Under the pieces are notes generated by a model that made no database searches, had not been told where the DNA came from, and worked only from the letters and a program-made list of their open reading frames with translations. From Flavobacterium sp. (GTDB lineage: Bacteria > Bacteroidota > Bacteroidia > Flavobacteriales > Flavobacteriaceae), in the NCBI RefSeq assembly GCF_021151785.1, contig NZ_JAGKWP010000023.1, positions 1 through 27,196 on the forward strand: a DNA stretch of 27,196 bases, given 5' to 3'. This document shows positions 8,301 through 15,533 of this stretch, piece by piece. Position 1 is the first letter of the stretch. Each line of letters starts with the position of its first letter. The position numbers and the translations under genes were made by a program.

Positions 8301-8403
8301 TGAAGGCAAAAAAGCCTGAAATGGTTAAAATTCCCACCCAAAAAAAAGTGAATGCTTTATTTTTAAGTGAAAAAGCTATGATATTTCGAATGAATTTATT
8401 CAT
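5302..8403 (-). CDS. czcA: CzcA/CusA-family heavy-metal RND efflux pump
   Basis: A 1033-residue inner-membrane RND transporter of the HME family, which uses the proton gradient to export metal ions through a three-part complex. The first membrane helix is at 13-31, the first large periplasmic loop at about 35-335, and a second near 560-860. The fourth-helix motif AVDFGIIIDGAVVMVEG (394-410) keeps Asp396, Asp402 and Glu409, spaced as the CzcA proton-relay residues Asp402, Asp408 and Glu415. This points to divalent cations (Zn, Co, Cd, Ni) rather than Cu(I)/Ag(I). Length is normal for a pump without a fused TolC domain. It is the last gene of the efflux operon, with a strong terminator after it. 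The family is certain. The substrate is inferred. Confidence 0.92.
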   Translation of the reverse strand: MNKFIRNIIAFSLKNKAFTFFWVGILTISGFFAFKNMPIEAFPDVTNTQIIIITQWNGRSAEEVERFVTTPIELSMTSLQKKTSVRSTSMFGLSVIKIIFDDGVDDAFARNQVNNQLRNVSLPEDVEPEVQPPYGPTGEVLRYTLQSKTKDSRELLTIQNWVIDKALRSVPGVADINAFGGQTKIFEISVDPRKLEKYSLTPSEVYEAVNKSNMNVGGDIIEKNSQAYVVRGIGLLQSIPDIENIIISKNGENPILVKNVATVAEGSMPRVGQAGLNNNPDVVEGIVVMRKGENTPIVLAAVKEKIKEIKATMIPKDVQLDIFYDRDNLMEFCTHTVMHNLAEGIILVTLMVFLFMADWRSTVIVSIIIPLALLFSFFCLNLMGMSANLLSLGAVDFGIIIDGAVVMVEGLFVMLDHRAAKEGMDKFNKLAKGGWIKKTGTEMGKAIFFSKLIIITALLPIFSFQKVEGKMFSPLAYTLGFALLGALLFTLTLVPVLSHILLNKNVKEKHNKFVDFWNRIVEKGFAFTFKNKKLSLLVSLSILVITLFSSKFLGTEFLPPLNEGALWVEAKLPMSSSLGETVKMVEVLKKEIASFPEVNGILSQTGRSNDGTDPSGFYYVQMQVNLKPKEEWSRKISVDELVEEMDHKLKKYQGIGYNYSQPIIDNVAEAVAGINASNAVKIYGPDLEKLNQLSNEVIKQIEHVPGIKDVGILRNIGQPEVSVVLNKENMAEYGVTISDAQTVLEMAFGGKTATQKYEGDRKFDVRIRYDKDYRKNIDDLASIMVPTLNKTKVPLKEIAEIKTITGPAFIYRDNSKRFIGVKFSVRDRDLGSTIAEAQANVKKHIKLPDGYSIGWTGEFENQVRATDRLAHVVPISIVMIFVLLFIMFGNIKDSLLVLANVPFALIGGILALHVTGMNFGISAGVGFIALFGICIQNGVILISEFHKNIKSGIEINLAILEAVKVRTRPVVMTALMATIGLLPAAISTGIGSESQKPLAIVIIGGLISATVLTLLVFPIIFWVFNRIKHESIT

Positions 8404-8472
8404 GTGTATAAAATTTAATTCTTACAATTTTAATTTAATTTCCAAGTTGTAGTTTTTAACTGTTGTAGGTTG

Positions 8473-9804
8473 TTAAAATCTAAAATGACTTCTAATGGAG
8501 AACACATGTACAGGTCCATTTCTATCCGTATTATAACCTGGATTAATTACAAGTTGGTAAGTTCCTGTAATGAAAATATTAGGCGTTAATTGCGCTGCAT
8601 AGTAAAACTCGGTTAGCTGTTCTGGAGCGTAATTTAAGTTGCCATCTCCTAGAATAAATCCTTTACCGCCATTTTTTAAGTAGTCTCTATGCTCTTTAGA
8701 AAGTCCTGATATCACATGAGCCAGTCCAATTTTATCTTCTTTTCTATGCCATTGGTTTCCTGAAAGTTGAAATCCTAAACTTAAGCTTCTGTCAATTTCA
8801 GTAAAATGCCAGGTTTCGTTTTTTCCATCGTTCCAACTACATCTTCCAAAAAAGCCTAATTCATTTGTCAACTCTTGTTCGACATTTATTCCAAATCCAT
8901 ATTTATGATTTGAGTAGCTTCTTGTGTTTTCAATATTTGGATTTACGGGTTGTTGTATGATAGCTGTAGCATAATTTCCCATATTAGCTAGATTATAGAA
9001 TGTAAGGAATCTAACAGCACCACTTCTTTTACTAACATTGTATTTTCTTGTATATTCAAGCGTATGAGCTCCTGTTTTTCCTATTTTCCAATCCATTGAA
9101 TTTCCGTTGGCTACTTGAGGAACTAGGGAGTATCCATATCTTAATTCATGTTTTGGTGTAATCAATTCTAATATAATACTTGGGGTATAACCTCGAGTGT
9201 TAGCAGGATAATCCCAAGCCCCATTTCCCATTAGTCCCCAACTCATAAACTGTGTTCGAGGATCATGACTATATGAATTGTCATCAAAGTAATCGGAAAT
9301 ACTAACTTTCCCTACGGTGATTGAAAAATATTTTTGAGGTTCAAAATCGGCCAATTGATTAAAGTCGCTATGGTTGTGGAAATATTTATCTTTACTTGAG
9401 GTTTGGCTATCACTTAAAGAGAATATTTGTCTAAAGAACATTCGCGCCAAATAAATTTTAGGTGCAGGATCTCCTATTCGGAACGTTTCACCATTTGTTG
9501 CCGCGGCTATTCCAAGAGCTTCGCTTAATCCAGATCCACCAGCTATTTCTGGGTTTACGAAAAAACTAGCATTCTTCCAGAGTTTTGCTCCAATGAAAAG
9601 AGTAGAAGTGATAGAGGTTTTACTTTCAGCAGAAGGTAATAAACTATTATCGCCTGAATAAGGAGCATTGAATCCAGCTTTTTTTTGTTGAATGATCGTA
9701 CTTTGTCCATGAATAGTAAATCGTTCCACTGCTAAAGAATCTTTATTTTGTCCTTTTGCAAATTGAATTACTAGCAGTCCGATAATGATTATTTCCTTTT
9801 TCAT
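8473..9804 (-). CDS. OprB-like outer-membrane porin in the efflux operon
   Basis: A 443-residue outer-membrane protein with a signal peptide ending near residue 18 (LLVIQFAKGQ). The rest has the alternating pattern of a beta barrel and ends in Phe (HFRF), as barrel proteins do for BAM-dependent insertion. Stretches such as ATNGETFRIGDPAPKIYLAR (residues 102-121) and the N-terminal FTIHGQSTIIQQ resemble carbohydrate-selective porins of the OprB group, though I call this from memory of the family. It starts 2 bp after the end of the adaptor gene and is followed by the pump gene after 69 bases, so it is co-transcribed with metal efflux. A sugar role looks unlikely from context, and passage of metal or counter-ions is only inference. 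Confidence 0.7.
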   Translation of the reverse strand: MKKEIIIIGLLVIQFAKGQNKDSLAVERFTIHGQSTIIQQKKAGFNAPYSGDNSLLPSAESKTSITSTLFIGAKLWKNASFFVNPEIAGGSGLSEALGIAAATNGETFRIGDPAPKIYLARMFFRQIFSLSDSQTSSKDKYFHNHSDFNQLADFEPQKYFSITVGKVSISDYFDDNSYSHDPRTQFMSWGLMGNGAWDYPANTRGYTPSIILELITPKHELRYGYSLVPQVANGNSMDWKIGKTGAHTLEYTRKYNVSKRSGAVRFLTFYNLANMGNYATAIIQQPVNPNIENTRSYSNHKYGFGINVEQELTNELGFFGRCSWNDGKNETWHFTEIDRSLSLGFQLSGNQWHRKEDKIGLAHVISGLSKEHRDYLKNGGKGFILGDGNLNYAPEQLTEFYYAAQLTPNIFITGTYQLVINPGYNTDRNGPVHVFSIRSHFRF

Positions 9805-9806
9805 TT

Positions 9807-10895
9807 TTAATCATTTAAGGCATCATAAAATAACAACTGATTGTGGGTAATCACTTTTTCACCTTCTTTTAATCCAGAAGTAATATAGGCTACTTCTTTT
9901 AGTTGACGATATACCTCAACAGGTCTAGTTTCAATGTGTTTTTTATCTTTATATACCATTACAAAGTTTTTATTATTATCAAAAACAATGGCATTAGAAG
10001 GAATAGCTAACATGGATTTGTTTTCTGTATAGGAAACCGCAATAGTAGCTTTACTATCTGGAACCAATAATGAATTAGGATTGTCAAGTACAATTCTTAC
10101 ATTCATTGCATTTGTTTCAGGATCTATTATTCGGAAAATTTTATCTATTTTTCCTTTGAAAACTTTATCTTGGTTAGAAAGAGTAGAAACAGTGGCATCC
10201 ATTCCAAGGGCAACTAGGTTGATATCACTTTCATTCACATTTGCTATGGCCCAAACATCTTTTGTGTCTGCTACATCAAAAATATTATCGCTTCGATCAC
10301 TTCTTAATTGCATATCTTGATTGATATTTTTCTGAATAATATAACCACTTATTGGAGCTACAACCTGATAAATAGATCCAGGTTTTATATTGATAATTTT
10401 ATAAGTTTGTTTAATTCGATTTAATTGTGATTTTGCAATGTTAAGTTCATTTTTTGCTAAAAGCACATCTCGCTCGGTGTTTAATTTACCATCAAACATT
10501 TCTTTTGCTACCTTCAAATTATTTTCAGCCACTTTAACTTCTCCAAGGGCATCTTCATAATCTTTTTCATAACCTGCAGCTTCTGTGCTTCTAATGGTAG
10601 CTAAAACTTGTCCTTTTTGCACATAATCACCTAATTCTACATAGACTTTTTCAACCTTTCCACCTACCATCGGGAATACTTCAATCAATTTGTTTTTATC
10701 GGCTGAAATTTTTCCAAAAAATTTAATTTCATTTTTCAATGGTTCTATTTTTGCTGTAGCAAACGTGGTTGTTTTAAACATGGTTTCAGTAATTTCAAAA
10801 CCTTTTTCCACAGGTTCTGATTCTTCTTTTTTACAATTTTGAAATCCGAAAGAGATCAAAATTAGCAATCCGTATTTTGTGATTTTATTTATCAT
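9807..10895 (-). CDS. czcB: Membrane-fusion (adaptor) lipoprotein of the RND efflux system
   Basis: A 362-residue periplasmic adaptor of the CusB/CzcB type that links the RND pump to the outer-membrane channel. The N-terminus looks like a lipoprotein signal with Cys21 (GFQNCKKEE), so it is probably membrane-anchored by lipid. Residues 74-110 (GGKVEKVYVELGDYVQKGQV) form the first half of the lipoyl domain. A helical hairpin follows at about 115-165, then the second lipoyl half (VVAPISGYIIQKNI), the beta-barrel domain and a membrane-proximal domain ending near 358. No extra His-rich or Cys-rich metal-binding domain is visible. The gene lies 11 bases after the channel gene and 2 bp before the porin gene. 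Confidence 0.88.
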   Translation of the reverse strand: MINKITKYGLLILISFGFQNCKKEESEPVEKGFEITETMFKTTTFATAKIEPLKNEIKFFGKISADKNKLIEVFPMVGGKVEKVYVELGDYVQKGQVLATIRSTEAAGYEKDYEDALGEVKVAENNLKVAKEMFDGKLNTERDVLLAKNELNIAKSQLNRIKQTYKIINIKPGSIYQVVAPISGYIIQKNINQDMQLRSDRSDNIFDVADTKDVWAIANVNESDINLVALGMDATVSTLSNQDKVFKGKIDKIFRIIDPETNAMNVRIVLDNPNSLLVPDSKATIAVSYTENKSMLAIPSNAIVFDNNKNFVMVYKDKKHIETRPVEVYRQLKEVAYITSGLKEGEKVITHNQLLFYDALND

Positions 10896-10906
10896 GATGA
10901 GGTTTG

Positions 10907-12163
10907 TTAGAAAATTTTAGACGCGGTTGTATAATTTAATTCTTCGCAAGTTTTTAAATAGGCTTTTTTAATGTTGTTAATAGAAATCATACTTTCATTG
11001 TAGCTTTCTAGAAAATCTGTAAACTCTAATAAAGATATATTTCGTTTAATAAAGTTGTTATATACTCCTTGGTAAACAGTATCAAGATTAGAAGGAATTT
11101 CTGTTTTAGTAATTTGAAAGTTTGTTTTTTGTTCTTGAAATTTATCTAAAGCTAATTTTACTTCATTTTTTACTTCAAGTGTTACAATTTCTTTTTGTTG
11201 TTCTGCCTGATCTACCTCAAATTTTGCGGATTTAATATTGCCTTTATTTTTGTTCCAAAGCGGTAGAGGAAAAGCTAAAGTTAAGTTAGTCTGATTGTTA
11301 AAAGCCCCTCCTCTTTGATCATAGCTTGCTCCTAATGTTAAATCAGGAATAGCTAATGATTTTTGTAGTTTTAAATTGATAGAGGCATTTTCAATTTGTG
11401 TAGTCGCTTTTTTGAAATCGGGTCTATTCTCTAATGCTGCTTTTTGTAAGTTAGTAAGGTCGCCAAACACTTCTTTTTCATAGGTTTTTATCTCATCTAA
11501 TGACGGCTCAAGCACTAGGTTTTCTTGACCTGAATAACCTAATAACAAGTTAAGTGACTTCTTGTTCTCATTAATGTTATTGATTATTTCCGTTCTATTT
11601 TTTTGAAGATTTAATTGAAGATTTTGTAATCGAACCAAATCTTTTAATGAGATATTCCCTTTTTTGTTTTGTTCAGAATAGGCATTTACTACCGATTTTA
11701 TATTGATTAATTGCTTATCTAATTCTTGAACAGATTTGGTATCAAAATAGATTTCAAAATAACTTTGACGCAATTGAAATTTTAATTCTCGTAGTAAGAT
11801 TTCAAAATCATAATTAGCTAATTTAGCATTAGATTTGGCTAGTTCAATAGCATTTTTTCTTTGTCCTCCAATATGAATCAGTTGTTGGATATATGCTGAT
11901 TTTTGGCCTTGTTGGTTTACATTGAAAAATTTTTGTTCGTTATTTGGAGCCCAAGCATTGACTTCTAATCCAAATTGAGGGTTATCCCAAATTTTAGCTT
12001 GTAAAATTTGTGCTTCACTAATGTCTATATTGTAATGATTTGCAAGTAGGTATAAATTGTTTTTTAAAAATAAGGACTCACTTTCCGTAATAGAAAGTTT
12101 GTTTTGGGCGAAGATTTGGACAAAAAAGGCGCATGTAAAGAGACCGATTAATTTAGCTTTCAT
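10907..12163 (-). CDS. czcC: TolC-family outer-membrane channel of the efflux system
   Basis: A 418-residue outer-membrane efflux channel. I place the start at 12163, where the protein begins with a clean signal peptide (MKAKLIGLFTCAFFVQIFAQ). The frame is open upstream to an ATG at 12211, but that would add 16 residues before the signal peptide and put the start inside the 11-bp repeat array. The mature part is mostly long helices with two TolC-like repeats, and family phrases such as SAYIQQLIHIGGQRKNAIEL and LPLWNKNKGNIKSAK are visible. It forms the exit duct for the pump and adaptor encoded downstream. It is the first structural gene of the operon and comes directly after the probable operator. 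Confidence 0.88.
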   Translation of the reverse strand: MKAKLIGLFTCAFFVQIFAQNKLSITESESLFLKNNLYLLANHYNIDISEAQILQAKIWDNPQFGLEVNAWAPNNEQKFFNVNQQGQKSAYIQQLIHIGGQRKNAIELAKSNAKLANYDFEILLRELKFQLRQSYFEIYFDTKSVQELDKQLINIKSVVNAYSEQNKKGNISLKDLVRLQNLQLNLQKNRTEIINNINENKKSLNLLLGYSGQENLVLEPSLDEIKTYEKEVFGDLTNLQKAALENRPDFKKATTQIENASINLKLQKSLAIPDLTLGASYDQRGGAFNNQTNLTLAFPLPLWNKNKGNIKSAKFEVDQAEQQKEIVTLEVKNEVKLALDKFQEQKTNFQITKTEIPSNLDTVYQGVYNNFIKRNISLLEFTDFLESYNESMISINNIKKAYLKTCEELNYTTASKIF

Positions 12164-12200
12164 AGGAAATAAATTATAGGTACAAAGTTCAATTGATGAA

Positions 12201-12239
12201 CTTAAATGCACTTTAAAAACACCTTAAAAAAAACTTAAA
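12201..12239 (-). promoter_or_regulatory. Four 11-bp-spaced direct repeats, probable response-regulator binding site
   Basis: Read on the minus strand, TTTAAG occurs at 12239-12234, 12228-12223 and 12206-12201, and TTTAAA (followed by G) at 12217-12212. The four copies step by exactly 11 bp. Tandem repeats of one helical turn are the usual binding pattern of OmpR/PhoB-type regulators, and such a regulator is encoded two genes upstream. The nearest copy is 37 bp before the channel-gene start at 12163, where the -33 region would be. The farthest copy overlaps the stop codon of the kinase gene. Binding is inference. Confidence 0.6.
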
Positions 12240-13602
12240 TTGAGAAATTTATGGTGAAAATATTGGTTTGATTACTGTATTTATAAGTGATTTGAGCATT
12301 GTGGTATTCTAAGATTTTTTTTACAATCCTAAGTCCGATACCACTGCCTTGTGTATTTGTTGCATTTTTTCCTCGAACAAAAGAATCAAATATTTTAGAT
12401 TGATCGTCAATGGGTATGGAAGAACCATTATTTTCAATAGAAACGGCTAATTCAGTAACCGATTTTTGATGGATTGTAATGTTTACTTTTTTGTCTTCCG
12501 AGTATAAAAAACCATTTTTAATTAAGTTTGTAAATACAATGACTAATAAAGCTTGATTTCCGTTAATTTCAAGAGGATTGTCCATATCAGTATGGTCAAT
12601 AATCTCAAAGTGTACAATCAATTCTGGATAATTTTTTGCGGTTAATTCATTAGCTTTTAAAATGATATCGTCTATTCTTATAGGTTTAAAGTTTTTATTG
12701 ATTTCAGTTTTTTCAACTCTTGCTAAAAGTAATAAAGCATTAATTAAATCGGCAACTTGATGAATATCATTATTGATGTTTTTTAAGTATTTTTTGGTTC
12801 CCTCAGAATGTTCTTCTTTTGTCATTAAATTTTCAATTTGAAGAGCGATTCGAGTTAATGGAGTGTATAATTCGTGCGAAGCATTTGAAGTGAATTCTTT
12901 TTGCATACTAAACGATTTTTCTAAACGGTCAAGCATGTTATTGAACGCTCTCGTTAGTAAATCAATTTCATTGTTGGTATTGCTCTCAGGTAATTTTAAA
13001 TTTAGTTGGTTAGCAGAAATTGTGGTAATTTTTTCTTGAAAATCATCTAATGGTTGTAAGGATTTTTTAATCAAGAAATAGGTGAATGTCCATATGAATA
13101 ATATACTAATAACAAACGAAACAATTAATGAAACCATTAAGAAATTCATTTTGGAAATCCCATATTTATCTTGCCCAAGGATTAAGACATAATAGCGGTC
13201 ATTTTTACTAAAATCGAATCGGATGCCTAGAAGTTCTTTATCATCAATAGTTCTAAAAAAGGTTCTTTTTTTATTGAGCTGTAATAAATCATTTTTAGTC
13301 CAATTAATTTTAGCATCATCAATACTAGTGTAAATTAATTGATAATTATGATCAAAGACTAGAATTTTTTCATTGTTAATTTTATTAAGGGTTTTTCGGT
13401 CTAAAATTTGAAGAGCAACATTATCAATTCGCTTAATTTCATCTACTAATTTAGCGGTATTATATGCTTTATTTTCTAATTTTTCTTCAAATTCAGCTTT
13501 TCTAAAGTCTGTAAATCGCAAGTATACAAAAGTAGCAGCTAATCCAAACAATAAGGAAAAAGCTAGGGAAATGTTAATAGCTACTTTTCTCTTTAAGGTC
13601 AT
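12235..13602 (-). CDS. Sensor histidine kinase of the efflux locus
   Basis: A 455-residue membrane kinase, probably sensing envelope metal. Membrane helices at 8-30 and 153-178 enclose a periplasmic sensor of about 120 residues that has no Cys and only one His. A HAMP domain lies at about 179-232. The HisKA domain carries the phospho-acceptor His243 in NASHELYTPLTRI, where Tyr replaces the usual Arg. The ATPase domain has the N box (FTNLIKNG, 357-364), a modified G1 box (ENNGSSIP, with Asn where Asp is usual) and a normal G2 box (GSGIGL, 419-424). Its ATG overlaps the stop of the response-regulator gene (TAATG), so the two are translationally coupled. It is CusS-like in organisation, but the ligand is unknown. 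Confidence 0.88.
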   Translation of the reverse strand: MTLKRKVAINISLAFSLLFGLAATFVYLRFTDFRKAEFEEKLENKAYNTAKLVDEIKRIDNVALQILDRKTLNKINNEKILVFDHNYQLIYTSIDDAKINWTKNDLLQLNKKRTFFRTIDDKELLGIRFDFSKNDRYYVLILGQDKYGISKMNFLMVSLIVSFVISILFIWTFTYFLIKKSLQPLDDFQEKITTISANQLNLKLPESNTNNEIDLLTRAFNNMLDRLEKSFSMQKEFTSNASHELYTPLTRIALQIENLMTKEEHSEGTKKYLKNINNDIHQVADLINALLLLARVEKTEINKNFKPIRIDDIILKANELTAKNYPELIVHFEIIDHTDMDNPLEINGNQALLVIVFTNLIKNGFLYSEDKKVNITIHQKSVTELAVSIENNGSSIPIDDQSKIFDSFVRGKNATNTQGSGIGLRIVKKILEYHNAQITYKYSNQTNIFTINFSI

Positions 13603-14279
13603 TATTCAATGTTAATGTAATACCCAAAACCTGGTCGGGTTAGTATTAATTTTTCTTCAAAATTTTTATCAATTTTTTTCCTCAAGAAGTTGATATATAC
13701 TTCAATAGTGTTTAGGTTACTTTCAAAATGCACGTCCCAAATTTGTTCGGCAATAGCGTTTTTGGAAAGTGTTCTACCCTTGGCTTTCGCTAAAATAACC
13801 AATAATTGAAATTCTTTTGGGGTTAGCTCAATAACTTCTTGATTTCGTTTTACTTTAGATTCGTCCAAATCAATTTCTAAGTCTTTGATTTTGATAATTT
13901 GATGGTCTTCTTGTTTCATAGTACTTCTTCTGTTTAGAGACAGTAAACGTACATATAACTCATCAAAGTGAAAGGGTTTGACTAAATAATCGTCAGCACC
14001 AAAGGTAAAAGCATCTAATTTGTCTTGAATTTCTCTATAAGCAGAGAGTATCAAAATAGGGGTATTTTTATCTGTTTCACGTACTTTTTTACAAACATCT
14101 AAGCCATTTAGTTTGGGTACGTTAATATCTAGAATATACAAATCATAAGTAGTATTGTTGATTTGTCTAAAGAATAATTCACCATCAAAAACAGCATCAC
14201 ACTCCATATTCATTGATTTCAGGTAGGTGACTATTTCATTGGACAAAACCAAATCATCTTCTAAAACTAAAACTTTCAT
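13602..14279 (-). CDS. OmpR-family response regulator of the efflux locus
   Basis: A 225-residue two-component regulator. I take the start at 14279, giving MKVLVLEDDL, the normal beginning of a receiver domain. The frame is open to an ATG at 14321, which would only add 14 atypical residues. The receiver domain (1-118) has the acidic pair Glu7/Asp8, phospho-acceptor Asp51 in YILDINVPKLNG, Ser79 and Lys101. The winged-helix DNA-binding domain (about 127-225) includes ELTPKEFQLL and the typical end RPGFGYYI. It is CusR/CopR-like and should activate the downstream efflux genes, and it has a plausible target in the repeats at 12201-12239. The gene is divergent from the Tas-like gene across a 93-bp gap. 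Confidence 0.9.
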   Translation of the reverse strand: MKVLVLEDDLVLSNEIVTYLKSMNMECDAVFDGELFFRQINNTTYDLYILDINVPKLNGLDVCKKVRETDKNTPILILSAYREIQDKLDAFTFGADDYLVKPFHFDELYVRLLSLNRRSTMKQEDHQIIKIKDLEIDLDESKVKRNQEVIELTPKEFQLLVILAKAKGRTLSKNAIAEQIWDVHFESNLNTIEVYINFLRKKIDKNFEEKLILTRPGFGYYINIE

Positions 14280-14330
14280 GTTTAGATATTTTTGTAAAAT
14301 TACTATAAAGTTTTTAAACAAAATAATGAA

Positions 14331-14359
14331 TTGAAATAGTTTTTATGTTTGTATTTTTG
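14331..14359 (+). promoter_or_regulatory. Bacteroidota-type promoter for the Tas-like gene
   Basis: TTG at 14331-14333 and TATTTTTG at 14352-14359, an exact TAnnTTTG, are separated by 18 bases. The -7 box ends 13 bases before the ATG at 14373, so the untranslated leader would be very short. Confidence 0.55.
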
Positions 14360-14372
14360 CTAAAAAAAAGCG

Positions 14373-15410
14373 ATGAAATACATAACTTTACCTCATACTG
14401 AGCTAAGAGTAAGTGAAATTTGTCTTGGTACGATGACTTTTGGTAATCAAAATACCGAAGCTGAAGCCCACAATCAATTGGATTATGCTTTTGAGCGCGG
14501 CATTAATTTTATTGATACAGCTGAGATGTATCCTATTGGTGGAAATGAACAGATTTTTGGTAGTACAGAACGTTATATAGGTTCATGGTTAGCTAAAAAC
14601 AAACATAAAAGGGATGAAGTAGTTATTGCAACAAAAATTGCTGGACCCAATCGTGGATTAGATTATATTCGTCAACCGTTAGATTTTTCAAAGAAAAGTT
14701 TAACAGAAGCTGTTGAGTTAAGTTTGAAGCAATTGCAAATTGACACCATCGATTTGTACCAATTACATTGGCCAGAACGTATTATGAATATGTTTCAAAA
14801 AAGAGGTTTAGAAAAAATTGATACTACTTGGAAAGAAAATATTGCAGAAGTTTTACAGGTGTTTGACGGTTTAATTAAAGAAGGAAAAATTAAACACATT
14901 GGAGTATCTAATGAAAATCCTTGGGGGGTTATGAAGTTTTTAAACGAAAGTGAAAAACAGGGATTACCAAGAATTGCGACTATTCAAAATCCGTATTCCT
15001 TATTAAATCGATTATTTGAAGTAGGACTTTCAGAAATATGCATGCGTGAGGAAGTAGGACTGTTAGCATATTCGCCTTTAGGTTTTGGTTTTTTAACAGG
15101 GAAATATTTAAATGGCTATCCAGAAAATGCCCGTATGACGTTGTTTAAAAATTTTGTACGTTATACCAATGATAACTGTTTTAAGGCTACTAAATTATAC
15201 AAAGATTTGGCTGAATCAATAGGGCTCACTTTAACCGAATTAGCTATTGCATTTGTTAATCATCAATCGTTTGTTTCGTCGACAATAATTGGCGCTACTT
15301 CAATTGATCAGTTAGAAGAAAATATCAATGCTTTTGAGGTGCTATTAACAGATGAGGTACTTAACGAAATTAATAAAATACAAGAGATGATTCCAAATCC
15401 GGCACCTTAA
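14373..15410 (+). CDS. tas: Tas-like NADP(H)-dependent aldo/keto reductase
   Basis: A 345-residue aldo/keto reductase, close in length and phrase to E. coli Tas (346 residues): LGTMTFGNQNTEAEAHNQLD at 18-37, IQNPYSLLNRLFEVGL in the middle and a similar final PAP. The catalytic tetrad is complete: Asp48, Tyr53, Lys88 and His132 (FIDTAEMYP, ATKIAGP, YQLHWP). Such enzymes reduce aldehydes and ketones in the cytoplasm. The true substrate is not known even for Tas. It is a single gene with its own promoter and terminator, and nothing ties it to the divergent two-component genes except the shared intergenic region. Confidence 0.88.
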   Translation: MKYITLPHTELRVSEICLGTMTFGNQNTEAEAHNQLDYAFERGINFIDTAEMYPIGGNEQIFGSTERYIGSWLAKNKHKRDEVVIATKIAGPNRGLDYIRQPLDFSKKSLTEAVELSLKQLQIDTIDLYQLHWPERIMNMFQKRGLEKIDTTWKENIAEVLQVFDGLIKEGKIKHIGVSNENPWGVMKFLNESEKQGLPRIATIQNPYSLLNRLFEVGLSEICMREEVGLLAYSPLGFGFLTGKYLNGYPENARMTLFKNFVRYTNDNCFKATKLYKDLAESIGLTLTELAIAFVNHQSFVSSTIIGATSIDQLEENINAFEVLLTDEVLNEINKIQEMIPNPAP

Positions 15411-15447
15411 TTTAGAGGGCAGTCGTAGGTTTTAGTTTAAAATTTAA

Positions 15448-15480
15448 AAACCCGACAGGATTAAGAAACCTGTCGGGTTT
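15448..15480. terminator. Palindromic terminator with an ACCCGACAGG core
   Basis: Perfect 12-bp stem, AAACCCGACAGG (15448-15459) and its complement (15469-15480), with a 9-base loop. A bases lie before it and T bases after, and it sits between the convergent Tas-like and MuiA-like genes. It is more GC-rich than its surroundings. From memory, this core recurs between genes in Flavobacterium genomes, so it may be a dispersed palindrome used as a terminator. Confidence 0.75.
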
Positions 15481-15533
15481 AGTTTTATATTCAATTTCCT
15501 ATTGAGTCCCAAAACTTAGTCTAAAAAGACCTC

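Noticed and set aside
5585..8452. Several plus-strand open frames of 77-114 codons across the pump gene
   Set aside because: They lie opposite a strongly conserved RND pump gene, have no recognisable protein character and no promoter or start signals of their own.
12164..12211. Longer start of the TolC-type gene at 12211
   Set aside because: It would put 16 residues before a clean signal peptide and start inside the 11-bp repeat array.
14280..14321. Longer start of the response regulator at 14321
   Set aside because: Receiver domains normally begin at the MKVLVLEDD position, and the extra 14 residues have no role.
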